Shown here: piece by piece, positions 40,280-48,770 of the stretch
Layout of the letters: each line of letters starts with the position of its first letter
Numbering within the stretch: position 1 is the stretch's first letter
Source: Oceanobacillus saliphilus
GTDB taxonomy: Bacteria; Bacillota; Bacilli; Bacillales; Amphibacillaceae
Length of the DNA stretch: 64,000 bases
Direction of reading: 5' to 3'
NCBI RefSeq assembly: GCF_023522835.1
Contig: NZ_JALCZU010000001.1
Location: 62,001 to 126,000, forward strand
The notes under the pieces: model-generated
Seen by the model: the letters and a program-made list of their open reading frames with translations, nothing else
Databases searched by the model: none
Told to the model about the DNA's origin: nothing
Position numbers and translations under genes: made by a program

Positions 40280-41566
40280 CTAGAATAGTCCTGGATTTAT
40301 CATTTTAGGAATATAAAATGCTACGTCAGGGAAAAAGGCGATAAATACCAATACAACTAGCACAATTGCAATATACGGTAATACAGCTTTAAATGACCTT
40401 TCGATGGACAACTCACCAATTTTAGCTGCTAACAATAAGCATAGTCCGTATGGTGGAGTTACTAGCCCAATTGCTAATGTCATAACTACGATTAATCCTA
40501 AATGTACGGGATCAATGCCAAACTGTAATGCAGTCGGCAGAATAACCGGCACAAACAAAATCATTGCAGGAATTGCATCCATAAAAGTACCAACGAAGAT
40601 AAAGAATGCAATTAATATGAGAATAAATACCCAATCAGAACCAACGTTATTCGTAAAGAACTCCTGTGCCTGTGCTCCTAATTGATAGTAACTCATTAAT
40701 TCCCCAAGTGCACTCGCTGCTGCTAATGCGAATAGAGATAGTGCGCTTAAAGATAAAGTATCAATCAAGATCTTTGGTAAATCCTTTATTTTAAGCGTTT
40801 TATATAAAAACATACTTATTAATAAAGTGTACAGAGATGCAACAGCTGCTGCTTCGGTTGCTGTAAAGAAACCGGTAATAATTCCGCCAATAATAATAAC
40901 TGGCGTAAATAAAGCAGGAATAGTTTGTCCAAGTAATTTCAAGAATTTAACTAACTCAACACGTGCTGTCTTCGGATAATTTCGTTTTACAGCAATAATA
41001 TAAATAAATATCATCATAGCTAATCCTACTAAAATACCTGGTACTATCCCACCAAGAAATAATGCTCCAACAGAGGCGTTTGTTAAACCAGCAAAGATAA
41101 TCATTGGAATACTAGGAGGTATAACAACCCCAACCGTTGAAGAAGCTGCAGTAACACCGACAGCCGTTTCTTTGTCGTAGCCTTTTTTAATCATACTTGG
41201 AATCAGAATCTTACCAACCCCAGCTGTGTCTGCTTGTGAGGCACCTGAAACTCCAGCAAACATCATGGAAACAAGAATGTTGGCATGAGCCAGTCCACCA
41301 CGTATTGGTCCAACAATAGCTAAAGCTAGATCAATTAATTTAACAGATATTTTACCGGAATTCATTAAATTAGCTGCTAAAATGAATAGAGGTACTGCTA
41401 ATAATACAAATGAATCTAATCCATTAAGCATTTTCATTGGTACAGTCATTTCAGGAATGTAAGGAATGTTAAAAATACCTAATAAGGCTACGATTCCAAT
41501 TACGAAAGCAATGGGTACACCTATAAACATTAATACGATGAATAGTCCCAGTAATATAAAGCCCAT
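40280..41566 (-). CDS. dctM: TRAP transporter large permease (DctM type)
   Basis: Integral membrane transport subunit of about 428 residues with about twelve segments. It contains the DctM hallmarks PIAFVIGIVALLGIFNIPYI near the start, SGVSGASQADTAGVGKILIP-type loop (AGVSGASQADTAGVGKILI) and GVVIPPSIPMIIFAGLTNAS, with a second GLVTPPYGLCLLLAAKIGEL repeat. It uses a sodium gradient to import an acid delivered by the DctP protein. The start ATG at 41566 overlaps the dctQ stop (TGATG), so they are translationally coupled. Confidence 0.95.
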   Translation of the reverse strand: MGFILLGLFIVLMFIGVPIAFVIGIVALLGIFNIPYIPEMTVPMKMLNGLDSFVLLAVPLFILAANLMNSGKISVKLIDLALAIVGPIRGGLAHANILVSMMFAGVSGASQADTAGVGKILIPSMIKKGYDKETAVGVTAASSTVGVVIPPSIPMIIFAGLTNASVGALFLGGIVPGILVGLAMMIFIYIIAVKRNYPKTARVELVKFLKLLGQTIPALFTPVIIIGGIITGFFTATEAAAVASLYTLLISMFLYKTLKIKDLPKILIDTLSLSALSLFALAAASALGELMSYYQLGAQAQEFFTNNVGSDWVFILILIAFFIFVGTFMDAIPAMILFVPVILPTALQFGIDPVHLGLIVVMTLAIGLVTPPYGLCLLLAAKIGELSIERSFKAVLPYIAIVLVVLVFIAFFPDVAFYIPKMINPGLF

Positions 41567-42051
41567 CACTCACTTACCTCCTTCGCTTTTAACGATTTAA
41601 CATGATTCATTAAATGTGATACAGAATATATAATCATTGTCATTGCCATAACCGGGATCGAAATCCAAACGTAGCCCATTTTCATTTGTGGTAAAGCAGC
41701 CCAGTTGTAATTCCAAAACTGTTGTACAACCTGTAAACTATATAAGAAAATAGCAGCATTAAATAAAATCAAAACAATATCATTAAAGATATTCAGTGAT
41801 AATTTTGAAACGTTCTTTAATTTCCGTTGAAGATAATCAAAAGTAAAATGGTCTCTGCGGTTAACCGCGACAGCCGCACCCATAAATACTGCCCAAATAA
41901 AGGAATAGTTAGCTACTTCCTCAGTCCAGATCACTGAAATACCTAAATGCCTGGTGATGATTTGGAACACAATTACGACAAAGAAAAGTGTTAAAAAGAG
42001 TACACCTGCTGTTAATTGAATCTTTTCTAAGATGCGAACAAATCGATTCAT
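41566..42051 (-). CDS. dctQ: TRAP transporter small permease (DctQ type)
   Basis: Four-helix membrane subunit of 161 residues. LTAGVLFLTLFFVVIVFQII, then WTEEVANYSFIWAVFMGAAV (the conserved E-E-x-x-x-Y/F-x-F segment) and AAVAVNRRDHFTFDYLQRKL are typical of DctQ. It stabilises or regulates the large permease. It lies about 140 bases after the binding-protein gene, with a hairpin in the gap, and directly before dctM. Confidence 0.93.
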   Translation of the reverse strand: MNRFVRILEKIQLTAGVLFLTLFFVVIVFQIITRHLGISVIWTEEVANYSFIWAVFMGAAVAVNRRDHFTFDYLQRKLKNVSKLSLNIFNDIVLILFNAAIFLYSLQVVQQFWNYNWAALPQMKMGYVWISIPVMAMTMIIYSVSHLMNHVKSLKAKEVSE

Positions 42052-42143
42052 TTTTACCCTCCTAAATGATAGAACAAAAGTCGAGTGGCTTGTTCTAAAA
42101 TTAAAAATTTACTTTTAACATCTTATACTTTTTTCCTAACTAG

Positions 42144-42170
42144 AAAGGACACATAAATAATGTGTCCTTT
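42144..42170 (-). promoter_or_regulatory. Hairpin between TRAP binding-protein and permease genes
   Basis: AAAGGACACAT and ATGTGTCCTTT form an 11-bp stem with a 5-base loop. On the minus strand no U-run follows, so it likely stabilises the 3' end of the dctP message or attenuates. It parallels the hairpin after the TAXI gene at 135-185. Confidence 0.6.
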
Positions 42171-42193
42171 TCTTTAGTTTTTCCTTTATTTCG

Positions 42194-43204
42194 TTACTCC
42201 ATATCTCTTATTTGTTGTAGTAAATCTTCAACACCCATATCTTTAGCAGCTTCTTCTTGTATAGGCTTAGCAAGATCAATAAATGGCTGTCTATCTATTT
42301 CATTAATTTCTGCTCCATCATTCAATGCAATTTGTTTATACTCTTCTTCTTGAGCATAAAGAGCTTCTCTCTCTGCTTTTACTGATTCCTCAGCAGCTTG
42401 TAAAATTATTTCCTTTTGTTCATCTGAATAATTTTCGAATTTCTGTCCATTAACCAACAGGAAGCGCGTTGTGTAATCATGTCCTGTTTCAGTCACGTAC
42501 TTACCATTATTTGTCGCATGATGATTTTGTTGTACGAAATATGGGTATGCGTTTTCAGAAGAATCCACGACATTCTGCTGTAGTGCCTGGTATAATTCTC
42601 CCCATGCTACTGAAGTAGGGATTGCACCTGTTTGTTTCCAATAATTCGCTACTACACCCGATGTTTGTGTTCTCATAGTTAATCCTTTAATATCATCCAT
42701 CGTTTCAAGTGGTTGCTTACCATAGTAATGCCTTACTCCGGCTGACCAATATCCAACCACTTTGAAATCATTATTAGACTTCTCACTAATTAAATCCGCT
42801 ATTTCCTGCCCCACTTCTCCATCAACTACATTTTCCCAGTGCTCATAGCTATTGAATAGGTAAGGAAGTGCAAATAAATCAACTTCTTTAATACCAGTTT
42901 GTGTCATGAATCCTGGTGAGACAAGTACGACATCTGCTGCACCTGTTTGAAGCTTTTCAACAAGTTCTGATTCTTCTGTACCAATTGTTCCTGCATGTAC
43001 TTCCACTTCAATTGAACCATCAGACTCAGCTTCAGCTACTTCTTTGAACTTTAATAATCCATCTTGGTATGGGTTATCTGGTGATGTTTGGTTATGTGCT
43101 GCTACTAGCTTAATAGAACTCCCAGCACCAGCATCTCCACTGTTATCTCCACAACCTGCAATTACTGTAATAACAACTAACAATAATAATGTAAACCTTT
43201 TCAT
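42194..43204 (-). CDS. dctP: TRAP transporter DctP-family binding lipoprotein
   Basis: Extracytoplasmic binding protein of about 336 residues with a lipoprotein signal (VVITVIAGCG). The DctP fold is clear: LVAAHNQTSPDNPYQDGLLK at the front, GLTMRTQTSGVVANYWKQTG with the Arg that grips the ligand carboxylate, and WGELYQALQQNVVDSSENAY with the conserved N-A-Y. The start is the ATG at 43204 with GGGAG upstream. The ligand is a sugar acid, judged by the KDG kinase and aldolase in the same operon; KDG or a hexuronate is the best guess. Confidence 0.93.
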   Translation of the reverse strand: MKRFTLLLLVVITVIAGCGDNSGDAGAGSSIKLVAAHNQTSPDNPYQDGLLKFKEVAEAESDGSIEVEVHAGTIGTEESELVEKLQTGAADVVLVSPGFMTQTGIKEVDLFALPYLFNSYEHWENVVDGEVGQEIADLISEKSNNDFKVVGYWSAGVRHYYGKQPLETMDDIKGLTMRTQTSGVVANYWKQTGAIPTSVAWGELYQALQQNVVDSSENAYPYFVQQNHHATNNGKYVTETGHDYTTRFLLVNGQKFENYSDEQKEIILQAAEESVKAEREALYAQEEEYKQIALNDGAEINEIDRQPFIDLAKPIQEEAAKDMGVEDLLQQIRDME

Positions 43205-43232
43205 TTTACAGTCTCCCTTCATCTCTTGGAAA

Positions 43233-43868
43233 TTATTTTTTTTCGTTTAATCTTGCTACATAACGACCAGCCTCAGTTGTTAATTTATCGTAATCTTCCT
43301 GGGTGTTAAGCTTTGATGTGTTTACAAGATTACTACCAATTCCAACTACCTTACTTCCTTTACTAATAAACTCATTTATGTTATCCAATGTAACTCCACC
43401 TGTGGCCATTAATGGTATGTGTGGTAATGGACCATGAACGTTTTTTATATAATTCGGACCAAAAGCATCAGCCGGAAAAACTTTTACCATACCCGCTCCA
43501 TTTTCATAGGCAGTTAAAATCTCTGTAGGGGTTAATGCTCCAGAAATAGTTAAGATTCCATACCTGTTAGCCAGTTTAATCGTTTCAGTATTTAAGCTTG
43601 GAGATACTATAAAATCAGCTCCTGCCATAATTACAGCTCTAGCTGTCTCAGGATCTAAAACTGTTCCAGCTCCTATTAGGACTCTCCCAGTAAACATCTC
43701 TACGGATTTTTCAATCAATGTAGTTATCCGCGGTGTCTCGGCAGTAATCTCAACAACCTTAACTCCTCCATCATACAAAGCCTGGATAATAGGAATAACA
43801 TTATCTTCATCTGCTTTTCGAATAACAGCAACTATTTTATGTTTTTCAATAGTCTGAATGTGTGACAT
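43233..43868 (-). CDS. kdgA: KDPG / KHG aldolase
   Basis: Class I aldolase of 211 residues that cleaves 2-keto-3-deoxy-6-phosphogluconate to pyruvate and glyceraldehyde-3-phosphate. HKIVAVIRKADEDNVIPIIQ opens the barrel; GVKVVEITAETPRI supplies the catalytic Glu; and MVKVFPADAFGPNYIKNVHG has the Schiff-base Lys in VKVFPA. LIGAGTVLDPETARA and PLMATGGVTLDNINEFI are the usual phosphate loops. It lies 15 bases after hxlB and 29 bases before dctP. Confidence 0.95.
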   Translation of the reverse strand: MSHIQTIEKHKIVAVIRKADEDNVIPIIQALYDGGVKVVEITAETPRITTLIEKSVEMFTGRVLIGAGTVLDPETARAVIMAGADFIVSPSLNTETIKLANRYGILTISGALTPTEILTAYENGAGMVKVFPADAFGPNYIKNVHGPLPHIPLMATGGVTLDNINEFISKGSKVVGIGSNLVNTSKLNTQEDYDKLTTEAGRYVARLNEKK

Positions 43869-43882
43869 ACTCTCATTTCCCC

Positions 43883-44437
43883 CTATTCTAAATTAGCATG
43901 CTTTCGATTTAAATTTGCATTATCATGGCTATCTCGTCGTTGCAAAAGGTAAACCATTATTGCATCCAACAGTAAATGAGCCGATTGATCAAATTGACTT
44001 CCCAGTGGTTGGATCGTATCAGGTTCTTGTGGCAATCTTTTCTTTGTTGCTGCGGGAATCTCTACTGATAAGTCACTCATTTCACCAATTGCTGAGTCTT
44101 TATTTGTTGTTACTAATGCTATTTTTGCCCCTACTCCTTTTGCTTTTATCGCAAAATTCTTTAACGTTTCCGTACTTCCAGAACCGGAGATAACGAGCAG
44201 CAAATCGTCGGCCACAATTCCAGGAGTTATCGTTTCTCCGACAACATATACCTGATAGTCACTATGCATTAAGCGCATCGCAAATACTTTACCAATCAGA
44301 CCTGACCGTCCAGTTCCAGCCACAAAAATTCGTTTTGTTTCCTGAAGTTCGTCAGCTAACTTTATTGTTTCAGCTGAGTCTACTCGTTCTAGTACTTCTA
44401 AGACTTCGTTAGCTACAGTTGTAGTAATAAGTTTCAA
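43883..44437 (-). CDS. hxlB: 6-phospho-3-hexuloisomerase
   Basis: SIS-domain isomerase of 184 residues that converts 3-hexulose-6-phosphate to fructose-6-phosphate. The sugar-phosphate loop is FVAGTGRSGLIGKVFAMRLM with MHSDYQVYVVGETITP, then LLLVISGSGSTETLKNFAIK. The C-terminal PLGSQFDQSAHLLLDAIMVY contains the Gln/Glu-His region of the family. The start is TTG at 44437 with AGAGGTG upstream. It partners the hexulose-phosphate synthase at the operon's far end, so the pair was probably added around a kdg core. Confidence 0.92.
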   Translation of the reverse strand: MKLITTTVANEVLEVLERVDSAETIKLADELQETKRIFVAGTGRSGLIGKVFAMRLMHSDYQVYVVGETITPGIVADDLLLVISGSGSTETLKNFAIKAKGVGAKIALVTTNKDSAIGEMSDLSVEIPAATKKRLPQEPDTIQPLGSQFDQSAHLLLDAIMVYLLQRRDSHDNANLNRKHANLE

Positions 44438-44490
44438 TCATGACACCTCTTTCCCTGTAATATGCAATATCACCGTCACAACCATTCCTA

Positions 44491-45495
44491 TTAACAAGAT
44501 TCTCTATCTAACAGTTTTGGCTCAAATCGATGTATTTCCATTTCAGCATTCTGGTCTTTGTTCCGTATTCGATTTAATAACAGCTCTGCAGCCTTCTTCC
44601 CCATTTCAAATGCAGGTTGGGCTATAGTTGTTAATGCTGGGCTGTAAAAGCTAGCGAATGAGACATCATCAATTCCTATTAGAGCTAAATCATCAGGTAT
44701 GTTTATATGATGTTTTTTTGTATACTTTAATATTTCAAAAAGGACACGGTCATTCAAAGCTAAGATTGCATCTGGAGGACTGGGTAATTCCAGCATTTCT
44801 TTGATCACATTCTGAATGTCAGGAATCTCTGAGCTTGCAAAATACGAAGGATTAAATGAGAGATTATGCTCTCTTATTGCATTTTTAAAGCCAGCAATTC
44901 TTTCCATTCTCGGGGTTATGCCTTGATCTAATGACGGTGTGATCATCCCAATCTGACTGTAACCCTTTTTAACAAATGTTTCTACGGCTAATTCCGAAGC
45001 TTTTTTGTTATCTAATAAAACTGTACTTATTGCTATGTCTGGAATCATCCTGTCCATAAATACAATTGGATAATTGTCATCTATTAACCGTTCATATAAC
45101 GCCACGTTACCACCTGTAGGAAATGTAATAATTCCATCTACCTGTTTGGCACGAAGCATATCGATATACCGCTTTTCTTTTACCGGATTATCATCGGCGT
45201 TACAAACAATAATGTGAAAGTCGGCTTCATTACAAAAATCTTCAATCGCCCGAATAACCTGTGTTGAAAACACGTGTAATATATTTGCAACAATCACACC
45301 AATTGTCGTTGTTGATTTTTGCTTTAAACTTCTTGCAATTATATTTGGGCTATACCCTAATTCTTCTATTGCAAGTTCAATTCTCTTTTTAGTCTTTTCA
45401 CCCATATAATCATAGCGGTGATTTAAGAATTGAGATACCGTGCTTTTGGACACATCAGCATACTTGGCAACATCCGCTATCGTAACCGTTTTCAT
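44491..45495 (-). CDS. kdgR: LacI family regulator, KdgR-like
   Basis: Repressor of 334 residues. The DNA-binding part reads VTIADVAKYADVSKSTVSQF, LNHRYDYMGEKTKKRIELAI and YSPNIIARSLKQKSTTTIGV. The SQFLNxRYxYMGEKT and VANILHVFSTQV segments resemble B. subtilis KdgR, which represses the KDG operon (kdgRKAT). It is the first gene of the operon, so it regulates itself through the operators at 45534-45564. The inducer is probably KDG or its phosphate. Confidence 0.88.
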   Translation of the reverse strand: MKTVTIADVAKYADVSKSTVSQFLNHRYDYMGEKTKKRIELAIEELGYSPNIIARSLKQKSTTTIGVIVANILHVFSTQVIRAIEDFCNEADFHIIVCNADDNPVKEKRYIDMLRAKQVDGIITFPTGGNVALYERLIDDNYPIVFMDRMIPDIAISTVLLDNKKASELAVETFVKKGYSQIGMITPSLDQGITPRMERIAGFKNAIREHNLSFNPSYFASSEIPDIQNVIKEMLELPSPPDAILALNDRVLFEILKYTKKHHINIPDDLALIGIDDVSFASFYSPALTTIAQPAFEMGKKAAELLLNRIRNKDQNAEMEIHRFEPKLLDRESC

Positions 45496-45533
45496 TTTTC
45501 ATTCTCCTATAAATCATTTCATATAATTATTTA

Positions 45534-45564
45534 TACTAAACCGATTTAGTAAACCGTTTTAGTA
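45534..45564 (-). promoter_or_regulatory. KdgR-type operators upstream of kdgR
   Basis: TACTAAACCGATTTAGTA (45534-45551) is a near-perfect palindrome with a central CG. Its right half overlaps a second site, TTTAGTAAACCGTTTTAGTA (45545-45564). They lie 40-70 bases before the kdgR start, where they can block the operon promoter. Confidence 0.8.
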
Positions 45565-45582
45565 ATTTTAGTATAAAATAAA

Positions 45583-45597
45583 TGAAAGCGTTTTACA
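45583..45597 (-). promoter_or_regulatory. Imperfect CcpA (cre) site
   Basis: TGAAAGCGTTTTACA fits the cre consensus on both sides of the central CG but has one extra base in the right half. Catabolite repression of the operon is plausible and unproven. Confidence 0.4.
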
Positions 45598-46109
45598 AGT
45601 GTTATTTTTTAATTTTTTAATAACTTTATTTAACCCATAGAAAGATTTAACGACGGCTGGCCCTAAAATCGCCTAGAAGAACTTTTTTCTCATATTTGGA
45701 CTGAGTAAGACATTTATGAAGGTTCTAGAATCGATTGACGATTATTTTAAAAACAACTTGAAATAACTGATTGTAAAAGTAAAGTCCTACAGCTTATCAA
45801 AGTGTAATCTGTAGTGATTTGTAAATGCGTTGGAAATGAGTGGTAAAATACATGTCAAGGATGATTAGATCTAGAGGCAGAAACCAAAAATGAAAGTGTA
45901 TTCGAAGCGGTATTTTCCAATTTTAATTTTTCTTTGCAGCCCGGCAACAGTTATCTGTTCCATAGCGGAGGGGGGCATCCACAAAAATTTTCATTAATGC
46001 ATCTACAGAAAGCTTATCGTACTCATAGTTTAAGAGTGGAGATGAAAAGTCTCCTGTAGGTAATAGATTACACCTAGAAATGTCGAATAATTTTATGTAT
46101 AATGGATAT

Positions 46110-46222
46110 AGATAGAGGAGAAGTGCTACGAACACTTCTCCAGAAGCAACCTCTACCGTCAGGGTGGTCTCTTTTCTTGAGTACCACCCTTTTGCTTGTG
46201 ACGGCGTAGGGTGGTTTTCTTG
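46110..46222 (+). ncRNA. Second copy of the antisense antitoxin RNA
   Basis: AATAATTTTATGTATAATGG and ATATAGATA around 46088-46112 are the same promoter region as at 11428-11452. The 5' hairpin is GGAGAAGTG with CACTTCTCC (46117-46141), followed by GCAACCTCTACCGTCAGGGT, identical to the first copy. The terminator pairs ACCACCC (46183-46189) with GGGTGGT (46209-46215), followed by TTTCTTGC. The RNA therefore appears intact although the toxin frame opposite has decayed. Confidence 0.6.
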
Positions 46223-46290
46223 CTTTCTAGTACGTTTTTCAGAAAGAGAAAAGCACTTGCTTCAGGCACAACCCACGAATTATGTGATCT
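46159..46290 (-). pseudogene. Decayed copy of the 51-residue type I toxin
   Basis: On the minus strand NSWVVPEASAFLFLKNVLES and KKTTLRRHKQKGGTQEKRPP, ending at TGA 46161-46159, align with the toxin at 11517 (KGIVRESAAYIFRKNVF and KKTTPRRRKQKGGSRKTKN). The frame stays open upstream but has no ATG and no AAGGAGGTGAT site, so the start is lost. The tail differs in its last residues. Confidence 0.65.
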
Positions 46291-46330
46291 GATCCTGAAA
46301 TCTAGAATCGTAATTTCAATAGATAAAATA

Positions 46331-46384
46331 AAAAGCTATCAATTCTATCTGCATGAATAATGCCTACAAAATTGATAGCTTTTC
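46331..46384. terminator. Terminator downstream of cstA
   Basis: AAAAGCTATCAATT and AATTGATAGCTTTT form a 14-bp stem with a 26-base loop, flanked on the minus side by UUUUUAUUUU. It ends the cstA transcript and may also stop plus-strand read-through from the small RNA. Confidence 0.8.
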
Positions 46385-46435
46385 TTAATTCTAATTTCCA
46401 TTCTAATTCCGAGGAGTGACAGCACTCTCCTCAAG

Positions 46436-46463
46436 GAAGCAAAAGAACCGTCCCCATGCTTCC
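46436..46463 (-). repeat. Dispersed GGGGACGGTTC element abutting the cstA stop
   Basis: On the minus strand GGAAGCATGGGGACGGTTCT is followed by TTTGCTTCC. It begins at the last base of the cstA stop codon and is followed by the AGGAGAGTGCTGTC stretch. Confidence 0.7.
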
Positions 46464-47908
46464 TATGAAGCTTGGGTAACAGGTACTTCATTATTCTTGT
46501 CTTTTTTCTGTTTCATCAACTTACTTACAAACCATATTGCAACAACAACCCAAATGATGGAACCGAGTATCATGGAGATGCCGTAGTCCATATTAAATCC
46601 TTCTGGTGCGTAGAAGACGTAGCTAGAAACAACTGCTGTCATGAATAATGCTGGTATACTACAAATCCAGTGGAACTTGTAATTTTTCACTAAATACATT
46701 GCAGCTGTCCACAACATCACTGTGGCAACAACCTGGTTTGTCCACCCAACATAGCGCCACAAGAAGTTATAATCAATCATGGAAAGAAACAGCACTGGCA
46801 ATGCTACAGGAATGATAAGTAAAGCAATTGTCCCTTTCTTTCTCAAATCCTTTTTCGTAATTTGTGATAATAGGTCTGCAAGCATCATTCTTGATGATCG
46901 AAGTGCCGTATCACCTGTCGTAATTGGAAGAACCACGATTCCCAAGATTGCTAGAATTCCACCGAATGCGCCAAGGGTAGAGATACTGATTTCACTTACA
47001 ACCCCACCAGGGCCACCTACAGCTAGTGCTTCTTGAAGACCTAAAGTATTGCCAAAGAATGTCATACCCGCTGCGGCCCATATTAAGGTGATAACACCCT
47101 CTGCAACCATTGCACCGTAAAACACTTTCCTGCCTTCACTTTCCTTTTTCAATGTACGTGCAATGATTGGACTTTGTGTAGAATGAAATCCAGATATCGC
47201 ACCACAGGAAATCGTAACCATCAACAACGGCCATATCGGCATTTCCCCAGGATGTAGATTACTTAATGTTAAATTAGGTATTGGTGTTTCGAAAAAGAAC
47301 ATCCCAATCCCAATGGATACAGCCATAAAAATAAGAACTGCACCGAAAAACGGATAAAGCTTACCGATAATTTTATCAACTGGAAGCATTGCAGAAACCA
47401 ATAAATAAACAAAAACCAGAAGCAAGCATGCCGTAAAACTAAGTGGTGTTATGGAAGAAACCAATTGAGCAGGTGCCGCTGTAAATGCAGCCGCTACTAA
47501 AATCATCAACATAATTGAAATAATCGTAATTAAAAACTTCGCATATTTTCCTAAATATTTTCCTACCAGTGTTGGGAATTGTGCCCCACCATGCCTGAGT
47601 GACATCATGCCAGAGAAATAATCATGGACAGCCCCAGCAAAAATACAACCAACAACAATCCAAATAAATGCGACAGGTCCGTATAGCGCACCTAATATGG
47701 CACCAAAGATTGGTCCAGTTCCAGCAATGTTTAATAGCTGAATCAAACTCCCTTTCCACCATTTCATTGGCACAAAGTCTAAACCGTCTCGTTTTGAATA
47801 AGCAGGTGTCTCCTGTTTATCGTCAATACCAAAAATTCGTTCAACAACCTTACTATATATCACATAACCAACAATCAAAAATATGATAGATCCTATGAAT
47901 GTTATCAT
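46463..47908 (-). CDS. cstA: CstA family carbon-starvation transporter
   Basis: Membrane transporter of 481 residues, shorter than E. coli CstA (about 700) but typical of the short Gram-positive form. It has about twelve to thirteen hydrophobic segments. Family motifs include FVPMKWWKGSLIQLLNIAGT, GPIFGAILGALYGPVAFIWI and GAVHDYFSGMMSLRHGGAQF near the start, and SGFHSTQSPIIARTL in the middle. CstA proteins import pyruvate or peptides during starvation. A ribosome site GAGGTT precedes the ATG at 47908. It is monocistronic. Confidence 0.93.
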   Translation of the reverse strand: MITFIGSIIFLIVGYVIYSKVVERIFGIDDKQETPAYSKRDGLDFVPMKWWKGSLIQLLNIAGTGPIFGAILGALYGPVAFIWIVVGCIFAGAVHDYFSGMMSLRHGGAQFPTLVGKYLGKYAKFLITIISIMLMILVAAAFTAAPAQLVSSITPLSFTACLLLVFVYLLVSAMLPVDKIIGKLYPFFGAVLIFMAVSIGIGMFFFETPIPNLTLSNLHPGEMPIWPLLMVTISCGAISGFHSTQSPIIARTLKKESEGRKVFYGAMVAEGVITLIWAAAGMTFFGNTLGLQEALAVGGPGGVVSEISISTLGAFGGILAILGIVVLPITTGDTALRSSRMMLADLLSQITKKDLRKKGTIALLIIPVALPVLFLSMIDYNFLWRYVGWTNQVVATVMLWTAAMYLVKNYKFHWICSIPALFMTAVVSSYVFYAPEGFNMDYGISMILGSIIWVVVAIWFVSKLMKQKKDKNNEVPVTQAS

Positions 47909-48324
47909 TGCTGCAACCTCTTTTCCTATAAGCTAATACGCAATATATTACACAATACTTCCACAAAAAGCAATGTATTTAATGAAAATTTTCTTATAAT
48001 TCTCAATCAAGCGTTTTCATTCGTTTAGCGCGTTCTATAAAACAATTGTTTATGAATATGGATGTTGATAATAATTGAGGTAACTTGATAAACATGAATA
48101 TTGTTACGATATATTGCCTTATATGTCGTTTAATTTATTAATTCATCCCTAAAGAATCTCTTCCTGCGCATTGTCGCTTATTCATTCATATTCATAGTTG
48201 ATAAAAACATCGCAAAGTACCACTACGGAAATACACTACGCTAGTATGTTGGATAGATTCGTTTATACGCTTCATTTTGTTGCAAATACGTTTTCGCTAA
48301 TCCTGCTTTACTGGGGTTTGATGT
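47909..48324. other. cstA promoter region
   Basis: No gene is supported. Reading the minus strand at 48005-48021, AATGAAAACGCTTGATT resembles half of a CcpA site (TGAAAACGCT) but the right half is poor. The DNA from 48190 on is coding-like in pieces only. Confidence 0.4.
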
Positions 48325-48690
48325 ATATCGGTAATATTAATAAACTCGCTTGGCTTACCATATCCTTTTATGAAGTTTTATTGAAAGTGAAGAGTTTTAT
48401 AACTATGAACAGAGGCAGCTTTTACTAATTCCCGGGAGTTATTACGTGGAGTTAAACGCCATACATAACAGATCGAGCACATGTTTTTTGGGGCATTTGC
48501 AGAAACCTTTGAATTTGCAATTGAGGATATTGGAAAAGAGGGCAATTGGAAAATGGCGGAGGATTCACCAGCAATAAATGAAGTTTATAAATTTAATGTG
48601 TTTCCAACCATATAAAGGAAAACATGGGAAATCCCATTTTTTACAGGCGGTGTATGTTGTAGACACAAATGATTCTTGGGGAATCTTTAA
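48325..48690 (+). pseudogene. Decayed second copy of the exported protein at 36831
   Basis: AGATCGAGCACATGTTTTTT, GGAAAATGGCGGAGGATTCA and GGCGGTGTATGTTGTAGACA match 36990-37220 with scattered changes. In this copy GAAGTTTATAAATTTAATGTG lacks the AT-repeat expansion of copy one, but it has other frameshifts and stops (for example near 48427 and 48610). The similarity extends left to about 48325. Confidence 0.7.
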
Positions 48691-48732
48691 GACATTAATT
48701 TAGGTAAGAGAAATAGGACTAAATAAATCGTA

Positions 48733-48764
48733 AAAAGACTGACAGTATGTTCTGTCAGTCTTTT
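48733..48764. terminator. Terminator of the small zinc-ribbon gene
   Basis: AAAAGACTGACAG and CTGTCAGTCTTTT form a 13-bp stem with a 6-base loop, directly after the gene on the minus strand. A and U runs flank both sides. Confidence 0.88.
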
Positions 48765-48770
48765 CCGCTT

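Noticed and set aside
45923-46135. Minus-strand 70-codon frame next to the second toxin-antitoxin copy
   Set aside because: It reads antisense to the promoter and hairpin of the small RNA, has no ribosome site and does not resemble the toxin.
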